A stretch of DNA of 64,000 nucleotides from Orientallactaga sibirica (taxonomy: Eukaryota > Chordata > Mammalia > Rodentia > Dipodidae): the NCBI GenBank assembly GCA_036365145.1, contig JAEOAD010000015.1, forward strand, positions 37,339,501 to 37,403,500, read 5' to 3'. Positions 22,896 to 35,120 of the stretch are shown piece after piece (the stretch's first letter is position 1; every line of letters begins with the position of its first letter). The notes under the pieces were generated by a model, which saw only the letters and a list, made by a program, of their open reading frames with translations, made no database searches and was not told the DNA's origin. Position numbers and translations under genes: made by a program.

Positions 22896-23622
22896 CAGTT
22901 CTTGAATTTCTGTAGCGTCAAAGAAACCTTACATATCAGATTATTTAGATGCCTTTTTCTTGTGTGTTTCTTCCTCTTCCTTTTCCCTTCCTCTACACCA
23001 AAGCTTCATTTTCTCCTATCAGTCTTTATACTTATGTAGGGAGTAAACTCCACTCCAACACAAGACACAAAACAGTTAGTATCCTATTTATGTCACTTCC
23101 CAAAACAGTGTGAGCCCCAACCTACCTGCTCAGTGACTGGATTAGGCAACAGGAGCCTTGTGATCTCTTGAGTATGTATAAATAGAAATTAATGCAATTA
23201 TAAATAAATTTTTGTTTTTACAAAAAAATATTAAAAAGTAAAATACAGAGCTCTAAAGACGAGTATTGTCCATGAGGCTTCCGTGAAACTGAAACCAGTT
23301 TTATTACTCCCCCTACTTTTTTGTTTGTTTGTTTGTTTAAGTACAATGGTTCATGAAATTCAATTAAAATAAGTACCCTTAATTTTGAATTTTAATCTGT
23401 GGTATGCTATAATTATTTGCTGGGCTGCCTGTATATTTCTCACAATTACTTTTCCTTATTTCACAAATGAAATTACTGGTAATTTTTGGATTCTGTTTTA
23501 TCTAACAGGACAAAAAAAAAAAAGAATTCTTGCCTGAAGCCATCTCCAAAAAAGGAGAGAAAAATATCCAGCATATCTAACTGTTTGCTTTCATATATGT
23601 AGAGACCCTCTCAAATACAGAG

Positions 23623-24004
23623 TGTAGTAGATAGCTTCAGGTCACTGAGATGAACTTCCAAACCAGGCACAGTTATGGAGGAAGGGGTTTATTGAAGCTT
23701 ATAGATCCAAGAAAAGTTTTATAATGGCAGAAGAAGCTGGTCCTCTCTCATAGGACCAAACAGAGAGAGAAAAAGGCCCAAGCCAAAAAAAACCCAAAAG
23801 CCACACCACATATATACTTAGGAAATCCAGGCAGAACTCAGCACTTGGCATATCTTTAGATTGGAATTTCAAATCCACCATCAAATCTTAGAGCTAGACT
23901 CTAAGATCCACCCAGTGACATCTCCTCTAGCCAGGTGGCTGGAAATCCAAGAAGTGTTAATTAACTCCTGAATCTATTGGGGGACATTTACTCAAACTAT
24001 CACA
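23623..24004 (-). mobile_element. solo MaLR LTR
   Basis: A 382-bp minus-strand LTR: plus-strand start TGTAGTAGATAGCTTCAGG, end CAAACTATCACA, internal GAAGGGGTTTATTGAAGC (complement of the AATAAA region). Flanks CAGAG and TAGAA match at 3 of 5 with two transitions, so an original 5-bp duplication is possible. Confidence 0.85.
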
Positions 24005-24413
24005 TAGAATGTATTTCATAAATTTTATGAAGAATTAGGTACAGGTTGGAAATATATCTTGTAGATATCAGTTCTCTGGGGATATTTTAACATGAAATTG
24101 TATTGACCACTAGTGCCTATCAAGTAAGATACAGGAATTTCATCCTGGAATTCAGATCCCCTTGTAGGCAGGTCACCACTGGGGGTATAATCCCTACACA
24201 AACCATAAGATTTTGGTTTCTTCTATAGAACAGACCACAAATGGGCAAAGAAAGTATTTAGGTTCTATATGAAAACTAACTAGTACCATTTTCTAATTAA
24301 AAGTTTTAAAGATAATTTCTCATTGGTGTTTTGATTACTTCATCCACTAATGAGCTAGAGAATTTGGCTCTGACTTTTCCTAATGGATTGTCTTTAAAAT
24401 CATATATATATAT

Positions 24414-24560
24414 CCGGGTGTGGTTGTGTACGCCTTTAATCCCAGCACTCAGGAGGCAGAGGTAGGAGGATCACCATGAGTTTGAAGCCACCCTGAGACT
24501 ACATAGTGAATTCCAGGTCAGCCTGGGATAGAGTGAAACCCTACCTCAAAAAAAATATAT
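24414..24560 (+). repeat. B1 SINE
   Basis: CCGGGTGTGGTTGTGTACGC, TTTAATCCCAGCACTCAGG, and CCTGAGACTACATAGTGAA. The tail is an A run turning into (AT)n. Confidence 0.95.
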
Positions 24561-24739
24561 ATATATATTTCATTAATGATGTGTTAACAATGTTTCTAAT
24601 GTGACAGTACTTGATCTTGTTTTAATTCATGGGTGTTCATTTTGATCATGTCTTCTTGCCTGTCTCAGGAAAATAGTTGCAGTGAGCTTCAGATAACCTC
24701 CATCATGTCTGTCTGTTTGTTTATTTAATTAATTAATTA

Positions 24740-25480
24740 ATTTAAGTATTTAATATTTCTGGAGTATTTATTGCCTGCCAGCATCCTACTCAATGTTATA
24801 GAAACAGAAAAAAATAAATAAAAATCACAGACTCTAGCTTCATAAAGCTAATCTATAGAAGGCAATACAATACAGTAGTAAACTTAGGATTATTGTATTA
24901 ACTACATGAGTTAAAAACAAACAACCCCCAAACTTCAGGAGCTTAACATAAAATTTTAATTCCTATATAGTGATGACATATGTAGGTTAGTAGGAGAACT
25001 CAGCTCCACAGTGAAGTGAGGACACAGACCTTTGCACACTTTTGGAAATGTGGTAAGATGAAGAATGTGGAAGATAGGACTGGGAATAATGACCATCCTC
25101 CATGCACATTCTACTTGCTAGAGTCAGCCATAGTCTTAGCCAACTATAGGAAAGATGGAGACGTGTAGTCCAACTATGTGCCTGGTATTAAGAAGACTTT
25201 GGTCATTTTTTCCCTGAAAGATTAACAAAAGCTTCATAAATAGTTAGTTAGCCTGTGGTATATGGGTAGTGGTGGGTATCTGGACTGGCTTTCTTAAAGA
25301 TGATGCTTATATTGAGTTTTGGAGAACATTTGAGTAATCCAAGTTAAGAAGGGGAGTCATGGCTTGTTTTAGGGAGGAGAACATCACCAAAAGCAAGAAA
25401 GCAAGATATAGCAAAGTACATGCTTAGAGAATTTACAACTGAAAGGATATATCTAGAGCTTATGTATTGATGGGACACAA
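24740..25480 (-). repeat. L2 fragments (discontinuous)
   Basis: 24755-24850 reads as the complement of the L2 3' end (GGAGTATTTATTGCCTGCCA, then CACAGACTCTAGCTTCATAA). 25310-25470 reads as the complement of further upstream L2 (GAGTTTTGGAGAACATTTGA). 24890-25150 between them may be a different old insertion. Confidence 0.45.
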
Positions 25481-26399
25481 GATATTTGATTCTGAGTTCA
25501 GTAGTACTTGGTCTTCACATTGACACATACTAACTCAATTACTCTGAAAATAATGCATCACTCAATTTTGACAATCAAATAAATAGGTTTTTTGAAATAA
25601 GTTGAAAGTCAAGCAATCAGCATGACCTAGTTAAAAACTTTATTCAGAAAGAAAAAGAACTTGGAAATTAGTTTCTCTTAAAATTGTTTCTCCATATATT
25701 TGTGAAGAGGCAGAAATCACATATATTAAGTATGTGTAGAGAAGAATAATTTAGTGAATTTTTTTCTTCTTCCAATGAAGGTATAACACAATCTTTTGTT
25801 GAAATGCTCAAAGATGTTTTCCTGGCACCCATTAAATAATATTTTAGACTAAGCATCATTAAATTAAAGATTTAATCATCTCAAGTCTCTATCCATAGTG
25901 TTGTAATTATTATTACAAAGCTTAAGGCTATGGTGTACCCTAGAACTCTTAGAATTTTGTAAATATCATGTATTGCTTAAAACTAAAATCTATCTGCAAA
26001 AGAACCTTTCTTAGGAAGAAATAAAGTTCTTGGCTCAGAGTGATATTTCAAAACAGGAGTTACTGGAATGAAAGACACATTTCTTGGACCATTTTTAAAT
26101 ATGAGAAAAGTGAATAGCACATCCAAATGTAGAATCTATATCGATAGAAATGGAGGTGGGGTGGGCGTCAAACACTGCTTAGGGAAAAGAAAGGCGGGAA
26201 GGAAGTTAAAATAGGACCAATAATGTTTATCTTGAAACTTGGCAGACAAATCTAGGATTTCATGATGAAAAAGATGGCAGAGAAAGTCAAGAGATGAGAA
26301 AATACCATAAGTTTCTAGAAAAGGGCATAAAAAGCAAATCAATGCATATAGAATTAAGCAAATGCAAATAAAATGTTTTAAGTCCTATCTACAGGTAAG
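25481..26399. other. anonymous host sequence
   Basis: No gene or repeat recognised. Confidence 0.35.
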
Positions 26400-26664
26400 A
26401 AGTGTTTAGTAAACTTTAGCTATAATTGTTATTATTGGTGTTTGTTTTGCCTTATCAGCCACTGTTAACTCAAAGATGAGGTCTTCTTGCTGAATTAATT
26501 TCTTCTATTTTCTCTTGACCCTTCTAAAACAAAGTCATGATATTCTTACTTGGGTTAGACTAATAGTCTCCTCAATTTTCTTCTCTCATTACACTGTTAA
26601 CTATCAGAGACCCATTATCCATGATGAAATTACAATGATGTATTAGATTTTTCAAAAATCCGAT
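26400..26664 (+). repeat. L2, upstream half, split by LTR
   Basis: TAATAGTCTCCTCAATTTTC and the text up to the LTR follow L2 order ('AATAGCCTCCTAACTGGTCT'). It continues after the LTR at 27046. Confidence 0.5.
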
Positions 26665-27040
26665 TGTGATAGTTTGAATATATGTCCCCCATAGACTCAG
26701 GTGTTTTACTAAAGCTTGTAATTTGGGTCTATAGCCACCCGGATAGAGAAAGTGTCACTGTGGGTGGACCTGAATTCCAACTCAAAGCTATGCAGACAGG
26801 TGTGAGCTCTGCCAGGGAACTGCTGCTTGCTGCCCATCTGTACTTGTTGCTTTTGAGGTTTGCTGGCTAATGATGGGTCTCTCTCTCTCTCTCTTCTTGG
26901 ATTTATTAGTGCAAGCCAGCTTCTTCCGCTATTGATATAACTTCCCCCTGGATCTGTAAGCTTAAAATAAACCTCTTCCTCCCATAAACTATGTCTGGTT
27001 TAGATATTCATACACCAGCAACACAAAGCTGACTACAACA
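26665..27040 (+). mobile_element. solo MaLR LTR inserted in L2
   Basis: A 376-bp plus-strand LTR starting TGTGATAGTTTGAATATATG, with GATCTGTAAGCTTAAAATAA near its polyadenylation site, ending CTACAACA. Flanks CCGAT (26660-26664) and CCTAT (27041-27045) form a 4/5 duplication, as expected for ERVL-MaLR. Confidence 0.9.
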
Positions 27041-27600
27041 CCTATAATATCATTCCTCTGCTCAAAAGTTGCCATGTCTTCCCATTATATTTGGAGCAAA
27101 GTCAAATTGTTCCGCAAGCCCTACCCTTCCATTAATGAACTAGTCCTTGCCTATATTACATCTCTGAGCTGCAGTGTTTGGACGGCAGACAATACCACTG
27201 GCTTTCCTTCATGTCTTTAGCTGACAAATGAAAGGACATAAACTATTTGCTTTCTCTGAAGAATTCACAGCCCATCCTCCACTTTTATCCCATGATATCC
27301 TTCAAAGCTTAGTCCAGCCATCAACTTTCCCTAAGGAAATTAATTGTCCATGGCCCTGAAAATTGTGTGTCTTTACTTGTTTGTTATACATTCTTATATT
27401 ATCTAGTGCATTCATAGTGTATTTCACATTTTATAATTCATTATCTTTGGATTATGTACTTAACATCAGTCTTTTTAATTAGAATATGAACTGCATGAAC
27501 TTAGGAATCTGAAATTTTCTTGTTCACTGTTATATGCATAGCTCTTAGTGTTTTGCATATAGGAATCTTTAGCAAATATTTACAGAATTGATAAAATTTT
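27041..27600 (+). repeat. L2, downstream half
   Basis: Clear L2 3' text: TCATTCCTCTGCTCAAAAGT, GTCTTCCCATTATATTTGGA, 'GCAAAGTCAAATTGTTCCGC'. Near the end come GAATATGAACTGCATGAACT and a 'TAGCAAATATTTACAGAAT' terminus. Confidence 0.75.
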
Positions 27601-27828
27601 GGAGTAACTAATTTATATTATTGCACTAACTTGTCAAAAAGCATGATTGTGGGCTCTTCTGTAGTGCTCTGATGTGCATTGTTCTATATTTCAATTTAAA
27701 TTTTGCATCTTATTATTTGTATCCTAATCTTCAAGAGTAGGAAGTACATACAGAGAAGTACCTTATGTTAATTTGTATGAAATATAATCCATTTAATAAA
27801 AATGTGTCTTCCATTCCCAGACAATCTT

Positions 27829-28095
27829 TTTTTTTTTTGAGAGAGAGAGACATAGAGAGACAGAGAGAGAGGGAGAGGAAGACAGATAGAGATGGGCGCA
27901 CCAGCAGCCTCTCAGCTGCTGAGAACGAAATCCAGATGTGTGTGCCCCCTTGTGGTCAAGTGAGACATTGCACCCTTGCATCACTTTGCATCTGGCTAAA
28001 CGTGGGACCTGGAGATTGGAACCACTGGAGATTGGAACCAGTGTTCTTAGGCTTAGGAGGCAGGCGCCTTAACCGCTAAGCCATCTCTCCAGTCC
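27829..28095 (-). repeat. tRNA-derived SINE, long type with internal duplication
   Basis: Full minus-strand copy bounded by CCCAGACAATCTT (27816-27828, 28096-28108). It has the same tandem CTGGAGATTGG doubling as the copy at 19517. Frames seen across it on both strands are SINE translations, not genes. Confidence 0.95.
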
Positions 28096-28133
28096 CCCAG
28101 ACAATCTTACAGTCTAGAAAAAGTATAAATCAC

Positions 28134-28265
28134 AGCTAGGCATGGTTATGAATGCTTGTAATAACAGCTCCTGGGGAGGCTGAGGTAGGAGCATCAAAAC
28201 TTAAAGGCTTGCCTATGCTACAACATGTATTTAATGCCATCTTGGGCAATTTAGTGAATGCTTTC
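28134..28265 (+). repeat. old B1/proto-B1 SINE
   Basis: GCTAGGCATGGTTATGAATG, 'TGTAATAACAGCTCCTGGGG', AGGCTGAGGTAGGAGCATCA. It is followed by an A-rich tail from which the purine tract may have grown. Confidence 0.65.
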
Positions 28266-28304
28266 TCAAATAGAAAATACAAAAAGGGAAGTAGAGAGAT
28301 AGCT

Positions 28305-28441
28305 CCAGAGAAGGAAAGAAGGAAGGGAAGAAATGAAGGAAAGAAGGGAGGGAGGGAAGGAAGGAGTGAACACAAAGACAGAGGGAAAGAAGGGAGAGAG
28401 GCAGGGAGGGAGGAAGGGAGGAACGAGGCAGGGAGTTACTT
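28305..28441 (+). repeat. polypurine microsatellite, left arm
   Basis: Irregular GGAA/GGGA/GAAA repeat, almost pure purine on the plus strand, probably grown from the SINE A-tail before it. It continues beyond the LTR at 28752. Confidence 0.85.
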
Positions 28442-28751
28442 TGTAATTTTTGGGATAAAATACCAATCCAGGAATAACTCTTGTTATGAAAAGGTTTATT
28501 TCAAGAAGGTTTATAATGGTAAAGCAAGTAAGGCTGAACAGTCAATTGGCTCTGATCTTCACATACCAGCAGCAGATAGAGAGCAACAAGACTGAGTTGA
28601 ACTAGCTCCTAACACCCAGTACGGCTGAACTAATAAACATCCAGGCCTGTCCCCAGTGACACACATCCTCCAGCAAGTCTCCACTTTCCAAATATTCAAC
28701 CAACAGAGGACTAAGTAGGATGCTTAGTCACAAGCACTTCAAACCACCACA
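28442..28751 (-). mobile_element. LTR inserted in purine tract
   Basis: GAAAAGGTTTATTTCAAGAA near the left, GTCCCCAGTGACACACATCC and terminal CAAACCACCACA match the layout of rodent ERVL-type LTRs read in reverse. The left boundary is approximate, and no clean 5-bp duplication is visible because the site is low-complexity. Confidence 0.7.
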
Positions 28752-28880
28752 GGAAAGAAGAAATGAAAGAGGGAGGGTGGGGAAAAAGAAAGAAAAATCA
28801 AGGAAGAAAGGAAGGAAAATGGGGAGGAGAGTGGAGGGAAGGAAAGAAGAGAAAGGAGGGAAGAAAAGAAAGCAAACAGG
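28752..28880 (+). repeat. polypurine microsatellite, right arm
   Basis: A GGAAA-type purine run on the plus strand, continuing the tract at 28305-28441 across the LTR. Confidence 0.8.
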
Positions 28881-29159
28881 AGTTGAAGTAAAGGTCTAAG
28901 GTAGCTTAGGGCAGCCATCATCTGTCCCTGAAAAATGGCACATTTCCTAATCTTAGGTGTTGGCATCCAGAAAATAGTAATAGTGTCTACATTTTTTCTA
29001 CCTTCAAGATGTCCAGATTTTAGTAGAATATGGAAATATATAAATGCCTATAATTTAGTGGGTGAGGGTGCCACAAAAGAATTAATTCATTCACTTCTCT
29101 TTGTACCACTTGAGCCTCATCTTATAATCTCTAGGGCTTCTCAAAAGACAGCCTAACTA

Positions 29160-29430
29160 TTGCTTTCTTAGAGAGTGTGTAAAAGTTGATTAAGAGGAGG
29201 TGGATACACAATGCTGGGAGGACAGAATTAACAGGCAGAAGAAGTGCAAGATCACAGGTGTAGAGTGGCAAGAGATCTCCCTTTCCTTTTTTATGATCAG
29301 AGTGTTTAAGGGGCCATGGCCAAAGATCAAACCAGAAAGCTAGAGCATAGGTCATGAAAGGTCTTGAATTCCATGCAAAGGAACCTGAGCTCTTTATTTT
29401 TTTAATTTTGTAATTGAAGCCAGCAGATTA
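29160..29430 (-). repeat. L2 fragment
   Basis: GGTCATGAAAGGTCTTGAAT, 'TCCATGCAAAGGAACCTGAG' and neighbours are the complement of L2 'CTCCTTACCATGGCCTACAAGGCCC'. Strongly diverged. Confidence 0.45.
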
Positions 29431-30229
29431 TCTTAATCATAAAAGAATGATAGTCATGACATATTTTGTTACTTCTTATTGTTTGTTTTTAATCAAGGAG
29501 GTAGCATTGCAGATTGATAGCACAGTTATCAAAAAGGTGTTTCCAAGAGATCATAAGAGCTTTTCCTGGGGACCTAGACACTGATGAAGAGGAAGGAGAC
29601 AGAGTCAGAAATGAAAATCACTTAATATTTGAGATAAGAGCCAATCTGAAATTCAGAGATAGATTGAGGACACACACAAGAAAAAAAAAAAAAAAAACTG
29701 ATGCAGCAACGGCTGCAGTCACTGCAGCCAATAGTCACTGCTGTTCTAAAAAGTGTGTGGAGGTTTTGTTTCTGTGGTTTCTTTGAAGGCACTGTGGCTC
29801 TGTTTTAAATGAACTAGCAGTTTCTTAACAGGTGGATGTACACAGATTGAACTCTAGCTCTTTATGAGTGAAACAAGTCAGCATAAGACAGAACCATCAT
29901 CATTTTGGGAGTAGAGGACTAGATGAATTCCTGAAACACACACCTAAATTTGAATTTAGAAAGTCATTTATAGGCTCTGGACAATGCTTACTATGAAAGA
30001 GCTGTAAACTTATAATGTTACTTAAGAACATGACCAATATTAGAGATGCAGACACCAGGAGTGACTAAAACAACTGGTGTATTAATTAATTTTCCTGAGC
30101 TTCTGTTACCCCCATCTGAAAAAGTATGTACTTCATGAGATTGTTGAAGGTAATGTACTAGTCAGTGTCAAAGCTCCTACTTCTTTTTGGGAGTCATAGA
30201 ATGTTCTTATAAATGTTAGTTACCATTTT
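29431..30229. other. anonymous host sequence
   Basis: It contains an A18-type run at about 29680-29697 and no recognised gene or repeat. Confidence 0.35.
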
Positions 30230-30231
30230 AT

Positions 30232-30420
30232 ACATTTATTATTTATTTGAGAAGGAGAGAGTGAGTATGGGCATGCCAGGGCTTCCTTGTCATTGCAAAC
30301 AAACTCAAGACACATGAGTCATTTTGTCCATCTAGCTTTACATGGGTACTGGGGAATCAAATATAGGCTATCAAGCTTTTAAGTCAGTGCCTTAAACCAC
30401 TGAGCAATCTTTCCAGACCC
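30232..30420 (-). repeat. tRNA-derived SINE, short type
   Basis: TTATTTATTTGAGAAGGAGA, GGGCATGCCAGGGCTTCCTT, GGTACTGGGGAATCAAATAT and head CAATCTTTCCAGACCC. Diverged. Confidence 0.85.
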
Positions 30421-31048
30421 TTATGCATTTTTAAAATTCAACTTAAATTGTTTCTAACAGATGGATTTAGGCTAGTTCCTGTCATGGAAGGATGTGGGTA
30501 GAAAAGGCAGAATCACAAGACTGAAACTATGATCTGCATATCTATACCAAGGATATGAGGCAAGAGGAGTAACTAGACAATGAAGAAGCTAATCCAAACA
30601 AAGCCTTGGAATTACCTTGCTTTGCTTGGCTGTGTTCATTTAGCTGCACATCTGAGTCTAGAACAATAGGCTGAAGCTGAAAAAATGACTTTCCAGTATG
30701 GACCTTGTTACATGGAGGAACCATGTTGAAAATTAATTTGAAATACATAATTTTAAAACCACAATAAAAATTTCCACTTTTACATGTATTTAAACTACTG
30801 ACTGTTCTATATTTCCTTCTCTGGTAAGACTGCTTTTGTAGCTGATTGCTTGTTGAAGAAAAAATCAGCTATATGTGGGCTTATAAAATGCAACTGATTT
30901 TAACTAAAGATATATCATCCAGATAAATTACAAAGTTACAAGAAGAAATTGGCATATTTTGTTTCAAAAACTCCATTTCCTTTGTTCACATTCGAAAGTT
31001 ATAAGAGATCCTCTATAAGCATATTTAGATAATTTCAGTTTTTTATTT
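30421..31048. other. anonymous host sequence
   Basis: Nothing recognised. Confidence 0.35.
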
Positions 31049-31145
31049 GTTTTTGAGACAGGGTCTTTCTCTAGCCCATGCTAACCTGGAATTTATTCTG
31101 TAGCCCAGGCTGGTCATAATCTCATAGAGACCCTCCCGCCTCATA
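31049..31145 (-). repeat. B1 SINE, truncated
   Basis: TTTTGAGACAGGGTCTTTCT, GTAGCCCAGGCTGGTCATAA, ending near CCTCCCGCCTCA. It is the older 'GAGACAGGG' form rather than the local 'GAGGTAGGG' form. Confidence 0.8.
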
Positions 31146-31959
31146 TCTTGCAGTTTTTGCAAATGAATTCCAGCTGACATAGATCAACACTAGTTGATCT
31201 CCTCCCTCATATGGGTAGACTTTTTGCATTACTTGAAGTTTTCTTGTTTGTTTTCTTTGATAAAAAACAAACAAAAAAAAAAAACACCTTTATAGTACAG
31301 AACAAAAAGGGGGGACTAGATGTTTAGACAGCCTGTTATAGAAATAGTTCTTCATGTACCATCTGCTCTTCCATACTTCCCTCCCTTTCTCTGCTCTCTA
31401 CAGCTTAATGAACTATTTGGTTGAGTCCTTTGCCTTTGAAAATGATTCTACTTCTTCCTACCATAGAATCCCAAGAGCCATGTTCTTCATGAGATATATG
31501 CTCAGGTGCCTGCTCTGGTCATACCAGTGTCATTTGTTTCTTTTTAGGCTTGAGAGGATAGACCTAAGACTTTCTTTTTTGTTAATTGAAATGCCTGTCT
31601 GCCTGAGGCCCATGGACCTATAACCCATTACAGAGGGTGAGGACATTACTAGATTAGACCACTTAGACATAAAGAAATGAACTTTGTATTTCTAACTCTT
31701 GTAGTCTTCTCAAATTTTATTTTTTCAACTGATATGTTGAGTTTCCTAGTATGTTCAGGCTTTTCTTTTTTGACATTGTTATACCTAGGTATGAGTCAGC
31801 TATCATACATGTTCATATAAGATAAATTATAATGAGAACACATTGAATTCTTACCCTATGAAAGACCATCCTTCTATTTGGTAGGCTTGATATGCCTTTC
31901 CTAATAATTTAATCTTTATAATTAATTGATCTATTAGGTAAAAAAATTATTTTGAACAA
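31146..31959. other. anonymous host sequence
   Basis: An A11 run at about 31273 and no gene or repeat family recognised. Confidence 0.35.
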
Positions 31960-32015
31960 GAGTTCTTTGGCTTTGCAAGTGAATGATATAACCACTAAGC
32001 CATATCTCCAGTCCT
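31960..32015 (-). repeat. 5' head of tRNA-derived SINE abutting L1
   Basis: Only ~55 bp of the SINE head is present (CACTAAGCCATATCTCCAGTCC region). It ends exactly where the L1 tail begins, so one insertion cut or used the other. Confidence 0.7.
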
Positions 32016-33590
32016 GGTTTTAATTTAATTTAATTTTTTATTAGTTATGTAGAGAGTGTGTATACAGCCATGCAGGTACCATCATTAGTCTCATCCCTGT
32101 CCTCCCCCCTCCAATGGGAGTCTCCTTGTTGGGAAATATGGGTCATGCATTACGGGGATAACCATCAGATATGGAGAAGAGGCAATGTCTCTGTGCATAA
32201 TGTCCCACCTTGTAGCTCTAACAATCTTTCTGCCCCTTCTTCCATGAATTTCCCTTAGCCATGTTGGAATCGTTTTAGGTCTATTTAAGTGATGAGGTCT
32301 AGGGAGCCTCTGTGTCTCTGGATACTGGGTTTGGTGGGAATTGTGTGTTTTCTGTGTCTATCTCCTTCACCTTTGTATTGGTACCAGGCTCATCAAGAAA
32401 GCAGCACTCTTGCTCATTTCGCCCATTACTCTATGGTTTCAGCTGGGGCCCTGGTAAGGTGTGATTCTCTCCTCAGGTTCTACATCCATCTGAAAAACAG
32501 AAGCAAATTCTCCAATGGCGAAAGAGGTCAGCACCAGATAAATGGGATAACCATTATTATTTTAGAGAGAATTTCATAGTGTAGTCCATGATTGGTGGGA
32601 GCTAGATATTGGAGAGTGGGCTCATTTTTTGGATATGGTTCTGGCTTGTTTCCCAGTTCCAGCTATGGGTTCTGTTCCACTGAGCAGATCTGTTAGCCAA
32701 ATCTAGAGCAGTTGGTTACCCACCATGGCTGTGTGCCACTATTGCACTTCTGTGAGCATCACGTCAGGTTATTTGCTGCTGAGAAGCTTTGATCATGTGT
32801 TGCTTGGACAGGTATTGGTCACTTTCCCCCAGTTACTCATGTAGCACCTTCTGATACTAGACAAGCTAACCATCTGGAGACTGACTCTCTTCCAGATTCC
32901 AGCCAGGTCACTCCATGTTCTATACCAACAGCATATAGTGTCTTCTGTAGTAGGGTCTCTACCATTAACCTTTGGTGCGTCATCAAGTACTCTGATAGAA
33001 ATCTGACTTCTTTTGGGAAACCTTGTAGGTCTGTCTGATCAACAGCTCATTGTAGATGTTAACTTCATACTGGTACTGGGAGTTACAGGCCAGCACCAAG
33101 GGAAAAGAAGGAAGGAAAGATAGGTAATATAAAAGAGAATGAGAGAAGAGAGAGAAGAGGTAGAGGGAGAAAAGCAGGAGAAGGTTAAGGTTAGTCTTTA
33201 TCATATCCTCTCCAGGGCCCTGTATATCAGGTGTTCCCTCTAAGGACTTGATGAAGGTCCAACCTTTTAGTTTGTCTTTCTTTCAGGATATAGGATGTTA
33301 TGGTGCCATTTCCATTTGGGTCCAGTTTAGTGTCCCCGCCCCCACCCTCACCCTCCCCTCCTGCACCACCCTTCCTATTGTCCAGTGCTCAAGATGCTTA
33401 TTACGTATGTCAACATCTCAGGCAGATTCAGATTATGAGCCACAGATGAGTGAGACCATGCAACACTTATCTTTCTGTGATTGGTTGAGTTTGCTGAGAA
33501 TGATCTGTTCCATGTTCAACCATTTTTCTTCAAATTTAATTGTGTCATTTATCCTTACTGCTATGTAGAATTCCATTTGTAGATATACCA
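32016..33590 (-). mobile_element. L1 3' UTR
   Basis: It aligns with the 3' UTR copies at 16086, 48060 and 61430, although its terminal 50 bp differ from the GTTGTCAATAAA end seen in those copies. This suggests a separate L1 lineage or a rearranged tail. Confidence 0.7.
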
Positions 33591-35120
33591 CATCTTGGTT
33601 ATCTATTATTGTAATGATGGATATCTGGGTTGATTCCAGCTCTTAGCTATTAAGAATTGAACAGCTATAAACATGGTTGAGCAAATATCTCTGAACTGAG
33701 GCATGGAGAGTTTAAGGTAAATGCCCAGTAAGGGAATAACTGGGTCTGTTGGTAACTCTATAGTCAACCTTTTTGGGAGTCTCCATATTGCTTTCCATAG
33801 TGGTTGTACCATCTTCCATTCCCACCAACAGTGAAAGAGGGTTCCTATTTCTCCACAACCTTGCCAGCATTTGTTTTCATCAGATTTTTTACTGTTTTCC
33901 ATCCTTACTGGGATAAGTTGGAATCTCATAGTTGTTTTAATTTGTATTTCCTTGATGATTAGGGTTGCTGAACATTTTCTTAAGTATGTGTTTTCCATTT
34001 GTATTCCTTCCTCTGAGAAGTCCCTTTACAGTCCCCTGCCCCATTCTGTGAGTGGGTTGTTTGATTTTTTATTGTTTAGGTTTTTTAGTTCTTTGTAAGT
34101 TATAGAAATTAGGCCTCTGTCCATTGTATAGCCAGCAAAAATTTTCTCCCATTCTATGGCTAATCTATTGGCTGTACTTATTGTATATTTGTCTGTGAAA
34201 AAGCTTTTCAGCTTCATGGGATCCCAATGGTTGAGTGATTATTTAATTTCCTGAGCTACTGGGGTTTTATTCAGGAAGTCTTTTCCCATTCCTATATCAT
34301 GAAAAGTGCCTCCTTTTGCTTCCAGTAGTAGCAGAGTTTCTGGTCTTATATTGAGGTCTTTGATCCATTTGGATTTGCTTTTTGTGTATGACAAGATGTA
34401 TGATTCAAGTTTCATTTTGTTGCATATGGTTATCCAGTTTGCCCAGCACCATTTGTTGAAGATGCTGTCTTTTTTTCCAGTCTACATTGTTAGGGCCTTT
34501 GTCAAATAACAAGTAGCTGTAGTTATTTGACCCAAAGTACGGGTACTCAATTCTGTTCCATTGGTCTATAATCCTGTTTTTATGCCAATACCATGATATG
34601 TTTTTATTACTGTGGCTTTGTAATATAGCTTTAGATCAGGTACGGTGATGCCTCCAGTGGTGCTTCTTTTGCTGAGGATATGCTTGGATATCTGAGGCCT
34701 TGTGCCATTGCATATAAATTTTAAGATCATTTTTTTCTATCTCTGTGAAGAAGTAAGTTGGGATTTTTATTGGTATTGCATTAAATCTGTATATTGCTTT
34801 TGGTAAGATTGCCATTTTCACAATGTTAATTCTGCCTACCCAGGAGCATGGGAGTTCTTTCTATTCTCTCAAGTCCTCTTCAATTTCTTTCTTGAGTGTT
34901 TTTATGTTTTCATTGTAATGGTCTTTTACCTCCTTGGTTAATGTTATTCCAAGGTATTTTTGTTGTTGTTGTTGTTGTTGCTATTGAAAATAGGACAATG
35001 TTGCTTATTTCTTTTTCTGTATCTTTGTCTTTTGCATATAGAAAGGCTACTGATTTTTGTGCATTGATTTTGTATGCTGCTGCTTTGCTGAAGGTATTAA
35101 TCACCTTTAAGAGTTTTGAG

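Noticed and set aside
28152..28595. 147-codon frame rich in Lys/Glu/Gly/Arg
   Set aside because: Translation of the purine microsatellite, not a protein.
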